The notes under the pieces: generated by a model
What the model was told of the DNA's origin: nothing
Databases searched by the model: none
What the model saw: only the letters and a program-made list of their open reading frames with translations
Made by a program: the position numbers and the translations under genes
Source of the DNA: Dioscorea cayenensis subsp. rotundata
Lineage: Eukaryota > Streptophyta > Magnoliopsida > Dioscoreales > Dioscoreaceae
NCBI RefSeq assembly: GCF_009730915.1
Contig: NC_052474.1
Span: forward strand, 4,437,501 to 4,501,500
DNA length: 64,000 nt
Direction: 5' to 3'
Shown here: positions 13,174 to 24,149 of the stretch, one piece after another
How positions within the stretch are numbered: position 1 is the first letter of the stretch
How the letters are laid out: every line of letters starts with the position of its first letter

Positions 13174-13642
13174 TGTTGGGTATGTGGAGCCTGATTGTGT
13201 GACACCCCAGGAGGTGCGGGAGAGCATCGGTTTAGGTTGGAGGTGCGGGGAGAACGCCCGCATTAGGATACAAGGGTAATTTGTATATGATTAGGATTAT
13301 AGTTTGATAATCTTGTAAATTGTACCCAGATAGGATTTGTATCCAGATAGGTTAGGATCTGGATAAGTTTAGGATCCAGATATGATTTACCCTCTTCCAG
13401 ATATGCCTCAGAGTTCTAATCCAGATATGCCTCAAAGATTTAATCCAGATATACCTCAGATTTCTTCTATATATAGGCAGTCCCTTGTAAGATGTATGTG
13501 TGCTTCAGATATTGAAATAAAACCCTAATGCGGCCGTGGACGTAGGCAATCTTGCCAAACCACGTAAATCTTGTCTTTCTTGTGATTGTTTTCTACTTTA
13601 TTTTTCTCTCTCGATCTTCAGTGGGAATCCGAATTCCCAACC
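13174..13642 (+). repeat. 5' LTR of the copia insertion
   Basis: 469 bp, the same length as the right LTR, differing from it by about five single bases by eye and no indels. The differences include the last base (C here, A in the right copy). It contains CTATATATAGG (about 13470), a likely TATA box, and a run of CCAGATATGCCTCA-like short repeats. Confidence 0.9.
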
Positions 13643-13644
13643 AC

Positions 13645-13657
13645 TGGTACCAGAGCC
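13645..13657 (+). promoter_or_regulatory. Primer-binding site for reverse transcription
   Basis: TGGTACCAGAGCC lies two bases inside the 5' LTR. It is the usual copia primer-binding sequence complementary to initiator methionine tRNA (commonly TGGTATCAGAGC), here with one substitution. Confidence 0.8.
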
Positions 13658-15647
13658 TAGGTTTGAAAATAAGAGTGGGAGCAGTGATGGAAGAAAGAAA
13701 GGTTCGAATTGAGAAATTCGATGGCAGGGACTTCGGATTCTAGAAGATGCAGATAGAGGACTATCTCTACCAGAGGAAGCTGCATGAACCGCTATCAGGG
13801 AAGAAGCCAGAGAGGATGGAGCAGGCGGTCTGGGATCTACTTGATCGCCAGGCGCTTGGAGTGGTTCGCTTTGACATTGACGAGGAACGTGGCTTTCAAC
13901 ATCGTCAAAGAGAAGACAACCGCGGATCTAATGAAGGCGTTATCAAATATGTACGAGAAACTATCTGCCTCGAACAAGGTGTATTTGATGCATCGTCTGT
14001 TTAACTTGAAGATGGTAGAAGGTGCATCCATTACGCATCACATTAATGAGTTCAATGTGATTACGACTCAATTGAGTTCCGTGAAGATCACGCTTTGAGG
14101 ATGAGGTAAAGGCACTCGATTTTGCTATCATCCCTACCGGAGAGTTGGTCAACGACGATGAATCGCGAGTGAGTAGTTCGTCAGGAAGTGCGAAATTAAA
14201 GATGGAGGATATCCGAGATTTGATTCTGAGCGAGGATATTCGCAGAAAAAAATCAGGAGAATCGTCGGGATTAGCTTTGAGCATACAAAGCGCAGGGAAG
14301 GAGTCAACGTATAGGGTCGAAAAAAAGGATCACAAAGATATTGTCTACTGGAATTGCGATAAGAAGGGACACTTCAGTGAGTCGATGCAAGGCACCAAAG
14401 AAGAATAAGAAGAATCAATCGAAGATGACGATTCTCGCAAATTCGACCAGCAAGATGTTGAGGATGCTCTTGTTTGTCGTGGTTGACGATCCCTATTGAG
14501 TCATGGATTCTAGACTCAAAAAGGCTCGCTTTCACTCAACACATCGTAGAGAATTGCTACATAATTATGTTGCAGGAAAATATGGAAAGGTATATCTTGC
14601 TAATAATGAACCTTTGGAGATTGCGGGAAAGGGTGAAGTTCACATAAGGACTGCCAATGGAACACAGTGGAAGCTACAAGAAGTCAGGTATGTCCCAGGC
14701 CTGAAAAGAAACTTGATTTCCATGAGTCAGATTGACAATGCCGGATACACTATCATGTTTTGGAGGAGGATCGTGGAAAGTAACCAAGGGTGCAAGGATT
14801 GTGGTACAAGGCAAGAAGATGGGAACATTATACATGACTTCAAAGAGCGGAGATACAATATCGAGCTGCAGATTCTTCGATTGATTCAAAGTTATGGCAT
14901 CGAAGACTTGGGGACATGAGCGAGAAAAAGGATGAAACTCAGTAGCATCAAGCGAAAAGTCATCAAATTTGAAGATCGGTTAATGTAGGTCTTTGTGAAG
15001 ACTGTATTTATGGGAAGCATAAAAGAGTCAGTTTCTCAAAGTCTGCAAGAGTATCAAAGGCAAAAATGCTACAGTTGGTGCACAGTGATGTATGGGGGCC
15101 AGTTCTAGTAAGATCTCTTGGAGGCTCGCGCTACTATGTTACCTTTATCGATGATTCCGCTCGAAAGAGTCTGAGAATAGACAATGGTGGTAAGCCGGAG
15201 TATTATACAGAAGCTATGCAAGTGGAAGATTATGTCAAGTGGGAGTTAGCCATGAAAGAGGAGATGAACTCCCTAGAGACGAATCAGACTTGGGTGTTGA
15301 CTAAGCTCCCAGAAGAGAAAAAAGCCTCACAGAACAAATGGGTGTACCATGTCAAGGAAGAACATGATGACAAGAAAAGGTACAAGGCCAGATTTGTGGT
15401 GAAAGGCTTTCAGTGGTTAATTGAGGATGAGACACTAGCACTGAAGAAGATACTTAGTGCAGAGAATCCAACAGACATGTTGACAAAGAGTGCAACCATC
15501 CAGAAACTGAGGTTATGCATGGCCTCAGTTGGCCTCCAAGTTGCTTGATAAAGAGGAGGCGCCGCACTAGGAGCATCATTTAAGCTACAGAGATGAGGAC
15601 TATAAGAGAGCCGCTTATATTAGAAGATCAGTCTCCAAGTGGGAGAT

Positions 15648-16116
15648 TGTTGGGTATGTGGAGCCTGATTGTGTGACACCCCAGGAGGTGCGGGAGAGCA
15701 TCGGTTTAGGTTGGAGGTGCGGGGAGAACGCCCGTATTAGGATACAAGGGTAATTTGTATATGATTAGGATTATAGTTTGATAATCTTGTAAATTGTACC
15801 CAGATAGGATTTGTATCCAGATAGGTTAGGATCTGGATAAGTTTAGGATCCAGATATGATTTACCCTCTTCCAGATATGCCTCAGAGTTCTAATCCAGAT
15901 ATGCCTCAAAGATTTAATCAAGATATACCTCAGATTTCTTCTATATATAGGCAGTCCCTTGTAAGATGTATGTGTGCTTCAGATATTGAAATAAAACCCT
16001 AGTGCGGCCGTGGACGTAGGCAATCTTGCCGAACCACGTAAATCTTGTCTTTCTTGTGATTGTTTTCTACTTTATTTTTCTCTCTCGATCTTCAGTGGGA
16101 ATCCGAATTCCCAACA
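15648..16116 (+). repeat. 3' LTR of the copia insertion
   Basis: It begins TGTTGGG right after a purine-rich tract and ends CCCAACA, followed by the second GCCAT target copy. Near-identity to the 5' LTR points to a recent insertion. Confidence 0.92.
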
Positions 16117-17450
16117 GCCATCCGTGCCCTCGGTCACAACGAGTGTTCCATGGGCTGGTTGCCCGCTAACCAGAAATGGAAGAACCTCCGCAGGATTTGC
16201 ATGACGGAGCTCTTCAGCTCCCAAAGACTCAACGCAAACGAAGGACTACGCCGCCAGAAAGTCAACGAGCTGATTGATTTCGTTTCCAAGTGTTGTGTGG
16301 AAGGGAGGGCAGTGGGCATCGGTCGAGTAGCATCCACCACGACCCTCAACTTGCTGTCGAATACCATCTTATCCACAGATCTAGTCAGTTTGGAATCTGA
16401 GTCCTCGCATGAGTTCAAGGATTTGGTCGAGAATATCATGGAGGAGGCCGGCAAACCGAATCTTGCGGACTCCTTCCCTTGGCTCAGAGGGCTCGACCCC
16501 CAAGGCAATCGCCGCCGTATGACGGCTCATTTCAAGCAAATTCATGCCATACTTGACAGATATATCGACAAACGGTTGCAGGCAGTGTCAGAAGGAAGAT
16601 CAAGCTCCATGACAAACAACGACTTCTTGGACACACTCCTTGCATCCCAACTTGAAAGAGGAAACATGAAATCTTTTCTTACGGTAATTAATTAACTAGA
16701 ACTTATAAATCTTCTCTTCTTATATTCACTGTTGAGTTTTGGCAGGAGTTGTTTTACGCCGGGAGTGACACGAGCTCGGTTACCGTGGAATGGGTGATGG
16801 CCGAGTTACTCCGACACCCAGAAGTGATGGCGAGGGTCCGGGCAGAGATCTTGGAAGTGATTGGTTCTGAGAAGGATGTGGAGGAGTCGGACATTGGGAA
16901 GCTTAAGTACTTGCAGGCCGTGGTGAAGGAGACGCTCAGAATGCACCCCCCTGCACCATTTCTCCTGCCACGCATGGCCGAGTCGGACGTTGAGTTGGGC
17001 ACGTACACCGTGCCGAAGGGTGCACACATCCTTGTGAACGTGTGGGCCATCGGGCGCGACAACAAAGTATGGCCCGAGGCGCATATGTTCAAGCCAGAGA
17101 GGTTCTTGGATAACGAGATCGATTTCAGGGGACGAGACTTCGAGTTCACGCCCTTCGGCGCGGGACGACGCGTGTGCCCTGGGATTTCACTGGGTTATAG
17201 GATGGTGCACCTGATGCTCGCGTCGCTGCTCCAACGTTTCGAATGGAGGTTGCCTGATGGGATGAAGCCTGAGACTCTTGACATGAGTGAGGCTTTTGGG
17301 ATTTTATTATGTATGGCTTCTCATTTGCAGGTAATTCCTGTGAACTAGTCAAGCCAGTCGAGCTGAAGTTTCAGACTGTAACACATGGACTGAAAGGATT
17401 GGATGCTTGTTGAACAATCGGAGTACAGTACTGTTTACTTTGTTTTATGT

Positions 17451-17681
17451 CTATGATTGAATGAGCGTGCTTGTGTATATATTTTCTCGTCTGGACGCTA
17501 GTGTTTATTTTATTATCGTTAATTTGTCTATGATTGAATGAGCGTGCTTGTGTATATATTTTCTCGTCTGGACGCTAGTGTTTATTTTATTATCGTTAAT
17601 TTGTCTATGATTGAATGAGCGTGCTTGTGTATATATTTTCTCGTCTGGACGCTAGTGTTTATTTTATTATCGTTAATTTGT
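17451..17681 (+). repeat. Perfect 77-bp tandem repeat, three copies
   Basis: The unit starting CTATGATTGAATGAGCG recurs at 17451, 17528 and 17605 with no difference that I can see. It begins about 100 bp after the P450 stop codon, so it probably lies in or just past the 3' UTR. A shorter related pair (GGATGCTTGTTGAA) flanks it near 17400 and 17710. Confidence 0.92.
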
Positions 17682-18481
17682 CATATTCTATTAATTTGTT
17701 TTGAACAATTGGATGCTTGTTGAATAATCAGAGCTGAAATTAATTTGTTTTGTAACATGACAGAGGATGTATCCAAATTAACTGTTTTTATTTCTAGTTC
17801 TTCTTGTTGTCTCAAACCACTTTATTTCTCTGTATTCTTCTTATTTTAATAAATTTATATTTTATCCATTTTATTTAAAAAAAAATTGTATCCCAAATTA
17901 AGCGAAATTATCTTTGTCGCCGCCACCACAACCCCCAATTTTTTCTCCTCCCCCCACCATATGTCGGGAATTCTCAATTCAAAATGGTGTGGTTTTGTGA
18001 TTTATCGACATATTTATTAAAAAAAACTATCTCCACTTGAGTTTAATAAAATATAATATAACATAATAGTGTAGTGGTATGTTACTAGGATAGTGAATGG
18101 GCTATACATACTGTAGATGTTGTATAAATATTGTAATGATACTGTTCATGAGTCCCCTTGTGGAGAGGATGTCGTTTCTCTCTCCTCCAGGGTTGCAGGA
18201 CAGGGGGATTTAGTAACTTAATTTTGTTCCCGAAATATTTTTTGGGCGTGCACATGGTAGAAATCTAATTGCCCCATATGACGTCTAGCGCCCGAGTTAA
18301 TAAATTTCTAGGGGGTCCTTAAACCACCGTAACTAATGCACCTCTGTATATGTCTGCCCATTGACACCCCATTGTGGGACAGCGCTTGTCGACTTTGTCA
18401 AAATATATATATATATATATATAATATTGAATGAATTCTCCTAGCATAGTTGGGTAATGTATAGTTTTTTCTTCTTTTGTT
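17682..18481. other. Intergenic, no gene
   Basis: AT-rich spacer with a CCACC-rich patch near 17920-17960 and a (TA)n tract at about 18402-18423. No open frame or element end recognised. Confidence 0.4.
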
Positions 18482-18484
18482 TTA

Positions 18485-19233
18485 GGCTGTGTTTAGGTTT
18501 ACGGTAATGTGAAAACATTACTAGGAATCTGGCGATAATGTGTTTAGGTTCACAAATTACCATGTTTATTTACCGTATGAGTAATAATATAATTATCAAT
18601 AATAAAATATTACAAAATAATGTGATAATATAATCTAATTACCACCAAAATATACATCCATTGAGATTACCAAGATGGTCGTAATTTGTGATGTTTTATC
18701 CCTCTATTCTCTAATGGCTTATTTATGTAGTTTATAATGATATGTTGTTTTTTATTAAATTAATTATATAGAAATTAGGATCCAAACCAAAACAAATGGT
18801 TGAAACTAGATGGTATAATATCTAAATTGGTCCCTCTACTTATGTCACTCTGTCCTTTTAGTCCCTCTACTCATTAATGCTCCCAACTAGTCCCTCTACT
18901 TTTGAAAATAAGCCCACTTAGTCTTTTTACGCTTGAAAATGACCCAACTATTCCCTGTATACTGGAAGTAATAATCCTTCTCCCCACTTCAAGGAAATGA
19001 TGCTTCCCCCGTTTCCCCCCTTCAGATCACTTTCCCCGAAATGAACACCCCTAAGTAATAAAAACTTACCAGTAATATAAGTTCTCAAGAAAACATAGTA
19101 GTTCTCAAGCAAATATAGTAATCCCACATTACCAAAATATTCCCAAGCATATAATAATCCCGACCTCGCTCATTACCACGGTAATCTCATTACTGTGGTA
19201 ATATATCATTATTACGAACCTACAAACGCCCCC
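18485..19233. mobile_element. PIF/Harbinger (Tourist)-like MITE with a nested repeat
   Basis: The left end GGCTGTGTTTAGGTTTACGG and the right end, read on the other strand as GGGGGCGTTTGTAGGTTCG, form imperfect terminal inverted repeats. TTA is duplicated on both sides (18482-18484 and 19234-19236), the Harbinger signature. Internal motifs with GGTAATNT and ATTACC repeat in both orientations. The element is longer than its relative at 23714 because a 'tccctctact' repeat (about 18815-19050) sits inside it, related to the foldback element near 27300. Confidence 0.7.
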
Positions 19234-19236
19234 TTA

Positions 19237-19640
19237 AGAGTATCTTAATTACTGACATACAAAGCTGAAATAAAGATTTAGTATTTTATTATTGAGTGGT
19301 TAAAAATAGTTGTTTAGTCTATTAACACTTGGTTTTTGCACAAGGTGTTTGTTTTGAGAATGACCTAAAATTGAACCTGAAACCCCACTTAAGGTAAAGG
19401 CACAAGTGTATCGAGACATTAACTTCATGCTTATGCACATCTCTAATTTTTTTTAAAAGAGACACATTTATTACCTATTTTTACTAAAAAAAATTAAAAA
19501 AAAAATGGTGCATGTAAAATTTATTTTTAAATTTCCTATAGGAACCGGGCTATAGTTCACATGTTGAATAAAACACAATAAATTGTTTGAATCTTAAATT
19601 TTACTATTTTTTGTATATTTTAAAATTATAAAATATCTCG
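19237..19640. other. Intergenic, no gene
   Basis: AT-rich spacer between the MITE and the LINE fragment; nothing recognised. Confidence 0.4.
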
Positions 19641-20755
19641 TATTGCAAAAAGACAAAAAGACCGCATTTTGGAAAGACTACTGGCTAAACGGATGAGCTC
19701 CTATATTTCTTTGGCCTGAGAAATTCAGAAGGTCTCAAGCACCCAATGGCACTGTTCGCAATCTGAGTATTCTCTTAGCTCAGGCCCCATTCTCAGATGA
19801 GGTGGATGTCGCGACTTACAGAGAGCACCTACAGGAGCTTGATGGGGAATAAGAAATGGTGGAAGCTTACAGGAAATTATTCTTTCTCGGTTAAATCCTT
19901 CTATAATTTCCTAAATGATGGTGGGTTACGCTGCTCAATTGTTAGGTTCTTCTGGCGGAATTCATGCCCAAAGAAAATAAATATTTTCAATTGGCTCGGT
20001 TGGAAAAATAAAATCCTCACTCTTGAAAACCAAGAAAGTAGAAGATGTAATTGGCTTCCAACTGCTACATGTGTCTTGTGTCATTCTGCGATTGAGTTGG
20101 TGGATCATCTTTTCTTACAGTGCTCTTTTGCGAGACAAGTGTGGGATTATTTTGTGAGACTTCTCCATTTACCGGATTCACCTTTATTTTTGCAAATGGC
20201 TTGGGATGTCTGGAGATCGTTAGTGAGACGGGCCTGCAAGGATATTGGGGACTTAGTGGTGAAAGCGATTGTGTGAAATATTTGGCTTGTTAGAAATGAT
20301 TGCATTTTTAACGCTAATATCTTGCATGCACATGATATTATTTTGAAAATTGATCTCATGTTATTATCCTGGTTCGCTATAGTTGCCAAGGGGGTCTTGA
20401 GGGAAGTTGGAGGACTCAATTTCCTCCTTTCGGGGCAGTCTGGAGTTTTTAGGTCCTCGTGTGGAGGTGTTTGGTGGTGCTCCGTCTTCAAAGATGATTC
20501 AAGATCATAACACGAGCGAGTTGGCTGTGGTGGGCTGGGAGGTTTAAGGAGGCATGTGCTTTCCTCGCTCTTTGTTTTCTGTGTATCGTCCCCTGTGTTG
20601 TTGCTGGTTTGTTGTTATTGTTCCACTGCTCATGGTTTCTTTTTATAATTTTCTACTATTCCTTTTGCTATTCCACTGCAGGTGAGTGGTGGATTTATTT
20701 TGTAAGCTCTTGTTATTTAATTGAAGTGGTTTATCCATTTTTTTAAAAAAAATGT
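19641..20755 (+). mobile_element. 5'-truncated L1-type LINE, C-terminal fragment
   Basis: The frame at 19797-20276 and its shifted flanks carry the zinc-binding region found at the C-terminus of plant L1 reverse transcriptases: a Trp-rich core (WWKLTGNYSFSVKSFY), then CVLCHSAIELVDHLFLQC and VWDYFVRLL. A second frame carries the upstream portion FWKDYWLNG from about 19660, so at least one frameshift and several stops are present. The 3' end is a short A-rich tail after TTTATCCATTTTTTT (about 20730-20752). The fragment at 53158-53947 belongs to the same family. Confidence 0.8.
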
Positions 20756-21910
20756 ATTTTTTAAAAGTAGATATCAAAGGTCATTAAACTAAATTTTACA
20801 TCTATTTTTCCTCAATTTGGAATATCATCTTTTACTTATTAAATCACGATAAAGTCTCAACTTAAGCTTATTTGGATTTGAAAATTCTTCTTTGAATTTT
20901 TTAAAAAAAATATTAACTACAAATTATCTTTTCAATTTAGATTCTCATTTAGTTCAATGTTTTTTTTTAATATAAACCACATCCCATTAAAGTAAAAACA
21001 GACTGACTGAGCATTGGGTTCAATGTCACTTTTCAAATGATTTTTATTTTTATTTTTTCTCTTGATCTCGTGGTTGTTTACTAATATTAACAGCTTTTTT
21101 TTTTTACTTTGGGTTATTTGGAGAACTCACGTAGGATAAAAGTTTAGAGACTTAATGTAGTTGTTGACCACAAAGAGAACATGCACCACTCATGTAAGGT
21201 GAACTTTTTGTCGAGGCAATTGAGCTTATGTAAGTGGAGGAACCGAGGAACAGTGGGTTTGTTTTTTATAACTACTCATGTTTGCCACTGAGAGATCTCA
21301 AGTTTTAGTCTTTCATATTATAATTTACTTTTTGGATTTGGGAGTTTTGTGTAAAAAAATACCTCACGTTCTCTATTTAAGGGTTGTATGACTAGAGTTT
21401 ATCTCTAAGATATAGTCAAGATATTGTAACTGGTGTACCCCGTATCTATTTGTCTTTTGCTTTGTCGTTTGTTGACTTTATCAAAAAAAAAAAATTATCG
21501 GTAAATTGTGTTTTATCTCTCTTTCATCTTAGGTGAGAAAAAGAATTAATAAATATTTCAATATGAAACGTCTTGCTGTGAGATTATTAGTTGCATATAA
21601 ACACTAGGGAAGAAGATTGGAGATCACAATAATTGAAGTAGTCTTGGTTATATCAATAGACTTTCCTAAGTTTTTATTATTATTATTTTATTTAATTTCT
21701 CATGTTGTTTATTTACTTAACATATAGTGGTTTTAGCTTTGAAGAACACATTGGAATTTTCTTTACTAATTCGAATAATTCTTAATTTTCTTACTATCAT
21801 CATTTAAGTTCATTGTGATGCTCGAGTCTCACCGGAGGATTATTAAAGCGTTTTCAATCTAGATGCAACATGCATTCAATTATGTTAAATTCAAACATAC
21901 TCCCCTTGGT
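20756..21910. other. Intergenic, no gene
   Basis: AT-rich, with poly-A tract AAAAAAAAAAA near 21482-21493 that might end another degenerate retroposon. Nothing else recognised. Confidence 0.35.
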
Positions 21911-21918
21911 CTCATAAT

Positions 21919-22946
21919 TAGAGATGGCAATTTGTACCCTACTCGACGGGTATACCCGTACCCGTACCCAGTCAAAGAGGGTATTACCCTCTTTCACCGG
22001 GTACGGATACCGGTAAGGGTATTACCCGTTAGCTTTTGAGTGAATACGGGTCGGGTAAGGGTATGCCCCTACTCTACCCGTACCCTTATCCTTACCCGTT
22101 GAAGAGGGTACGAGTAAAACCCGTACTCGTACCTTTACCCTCTCATATATATATATATATATATAATTTTTTATTAAATTAAATATTTACTCACAATTTA
22201 CTCAATATCTATTTTTATGGTGATTCATTTGAAAAATAATACTTTAAATTCTATAAATGTATTATTTTAAATTTTATTTAAATTCTATATTTATATTTGA
22301 TAATATTATCAAAATTGAATTTTAGATATATATTAAGAATCATAATTAAATTTAAAAATAAACAAATATAAAAAAAATAATGTTATAATAATTTATTCTA
22401 TAAATTATAAGAACATTCCAAAAATAAGATACTAATAAAAAATCAATTGAATATAATTTATGAGAATTACTTATAATGTTTTTTATATTCAAAATCTTAC
22501 TAGATATTTATAAAATTTGAACCTATATAAAATATAAATAGTAGATATATGAAAAAAATTTAAAAATAAAAAAACCAAGATAGTTAAACATGAACAAAAA
22601 CAAAAGGTAAAAGCTTACTATCGAGTCCTAAATAAATGTCATTTTTTTATGTGATTATATAATTTAAGATAAGCAAATATATATTAACTTGTAATTTTGA
22701 ATTTATGGACATGTGTTTAAAGATTGTAATATAATGTATAATTAATTTATTTTTTTATTATTATTTAAATTTAATTCGATAATTTGAACAACGAGAAGTT
22801 TGGCTACTCCCTGCAGGGTAAGGGTAAGGGTATGACTTTTTTTATCCTGAAGGGTACGGGTAAGGGTACGGGTATGGGGTAGGGGTTACGGGTACAGGTA
22901 AGAGTTTTGGCATATCCTACCCATATTTTACCCGTTGCCATCCCTA
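21919..22946. mobile_element. hAT-type non-autonomous DNA transposon
   Basis: The terminal inverted repeats are TAGAGATGGCAA on the left and TAGGGATGGCAA read from the right (11 of 12 match). CTCATAAT is perfectly duplicated on both sides (21911-21918 and 22947-22954), the 8-bp target size of hAT elements. About 200 bp inside the left end and 150 bp inside the right end are dense in GGGTA/TACCC units in opposite orientations; the core is over 80 percent AT by eye and has no transposase frame. It is therefore a deletion derivative or MITE-like member mobilised in trans. Confidence 0.88.
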
Positions 22947-22954
22947 CTCATAAT

Positions 22955-23710
22955 AAATCATATATATATATATATATATATAGTACCTGCCAGGCCAAGA
23001 CATTACCAAGCCCAAAAACGACCTGCCATTTATATACAACCAATTGCCTTATCGCTATAGCTACAGGAATGACAAGCATAGATTGGGATCTTCCACAAAT
23101 TAAAAATGCATTAACTATCCACAGATATTAAAGGGTTTTAGTTTAAAAATAACTAAAGCAAACGTATACTTGATATAAATTATCAACATTAAATCTTAAA
23201 AAATAAAAATAAAATAAAATTTTAAAAAAGAAATTCCACCAAATCTCAGAAAATCAAGGTAGCATAAATAAAATCACTCCAAATCTTCCCTATCAAACAA
23301 ATACATATTTTTAAATAAATAAATAATTGAAAAGGCCATGTATTTCTAGCAGTTGGTTAATAGAATCAAATCCTGAAAAACATAACTTAAAATAGTCTAG
23401 TCAATTGGGTCAAATGTAACTTCAAGGAGGGCTGCCTCCTGGTATCCTCATGTGGTTTCCATCCTATAGTTCTTCTTTTGGGCGTTGTACTGTTGTTTTA
23501 TTTTCTTTGTTTTTATTTTCAGATTTAATCTACTTATCACTTTAGGATTTTTTTTTTAGTTTGTTTTTCTATAGGGAAAATTACTGTTTACTCTTCAAGA
23601 ATTTTAAAACTTCCCAAACAGCTACTGTGAGTTTTGAATACCTCAGACAGCCCTTCGTTTATTGTTTCACTTCTTTTTTGCCCCTGCATTATGAAATTCC
23701 ATCATTGCCC
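22955..23710. other. Intergenic, no gene
   Basis: Holds a (TA)n tract at about 22961-22982 and AT-rich sequence; no supported feature. Confidence 0.4.
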
Positions 23711-23713
23711 TTA

Positions 23714-24106
23714 GGGGCCGTTTGGTTCGCAGTAATGTAGAAAGATTACCACGTGTTACGTGGTAATCTGAAAATATTACCACGTTTGGCATTGCACCGG
23801 TGGTAATGTGGATGGTAATATCACATTACCAACTTATAAATATTACCAAGAAAGTGATAATCCTATTACCACCAAATTTGGTGTCTATCTTGGATTACCA
23901 TGGTAATCTTATAACTTTTTATATTTTAACAAATTAATTACCATGACAACCAAACACGGTAATGAACTATTCCCGGTAATAAGAGTTTCCAACCAAACAT
24001 AGTTATATTAAATTACCGCAATATTCCCAACTATATAATATTCCCACTCATATTACTATGGTAATCTCATTACGTGGTAATATGTCATTACCACGAACCA
24101 AACGGC
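23714..24106. mobile_element. PIF/Harbinger (Tourist)-like MITE, 393 bp
   Basis: It runs from GGGGCCGTTTGGTTCG to CGAACCAAACGGC with inverted-repeat termini and TTA on each side (23711-23713 and 24107-24109). Internal GGTAATNT/ATTACC motifs match those of the element at 18485, so the two are copies of one family. No coding capacity. Confidence 0.82.
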
Positions 24107-24149
24107 TTATTAAACTTTTTTGCATACATTTTTTCATTGTTTTTTCCTT

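Larger units (their letters stand above)
13174..16116 (+). mobile_element. Non-autonomous Ty1/copia element, complete, 2943 bp
   Basis: Two 469-bp LTRs (13174-13642 and 15648-16116) begin TGTTGGG and end CCCAACA in the right copy. The 5-bp target duplications GCCAT (13169-13173 and 16117-16121) are perfect. The primer-binding site TGGTACCAGAGCC (13645) matches the initiator-Met tRNA type; a polypurine tract (GTGGGAGAT, about 15640-15647) precedes the right LTR. The interior keeps only pieces: gag start (KFDGRDF, with a stop just after), a damaged zinc knuckle near 14350 (WNCDKKGHF), a GAG-pre-integrase remnant, the first integrase segment (LVHSDVWGP, near 15075), then a jump to the RT start (NKWVYHVKEEHDDKKRYKARFVVKGF) and another jump to a C-terminal tail ending near 15548. 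Protease function, most of integrase, the RT active site and RNase H are gone, so it moved using enzymes from a related element. Confidence 0.92.
12845..17348 (+). pseudogene. Cytochrome P450 (CYP76-like), split by a copia insertion in exon 1
   Basis: Coding pieces are 12845-13173, 16122-16683 and 16746-17348, with a phase-0 GT-AG intron at 16684-16745. Leaving out the element and one target-site copy, the frame is continuous for 497 codons plus stop, the normal P450 length. Visible motifs: N-terminal hydrophobic anchor (about residues 8-26), hinge LPPCPRSLPIVGN, C-helix WKNLRR, I-helix AGSDTSS, ExxR (ETLR), PERF, and haem loop PFGAGRRVCPG with the cysteine ligand. The ending MSEAFGILLCM suggests family CYP76, whose members hydroxylate monoterpenoids and other small molecules; the substrate cannot be read from sequence. 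The only oddities besides the insertion are Cys for Gly in the LPPGP hinge and Ser for the second Thr/Ser position of the I-helix motif. The transcript would enter the LTR and hit stops, so this allele is presumably null. Confidence 0.9.
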
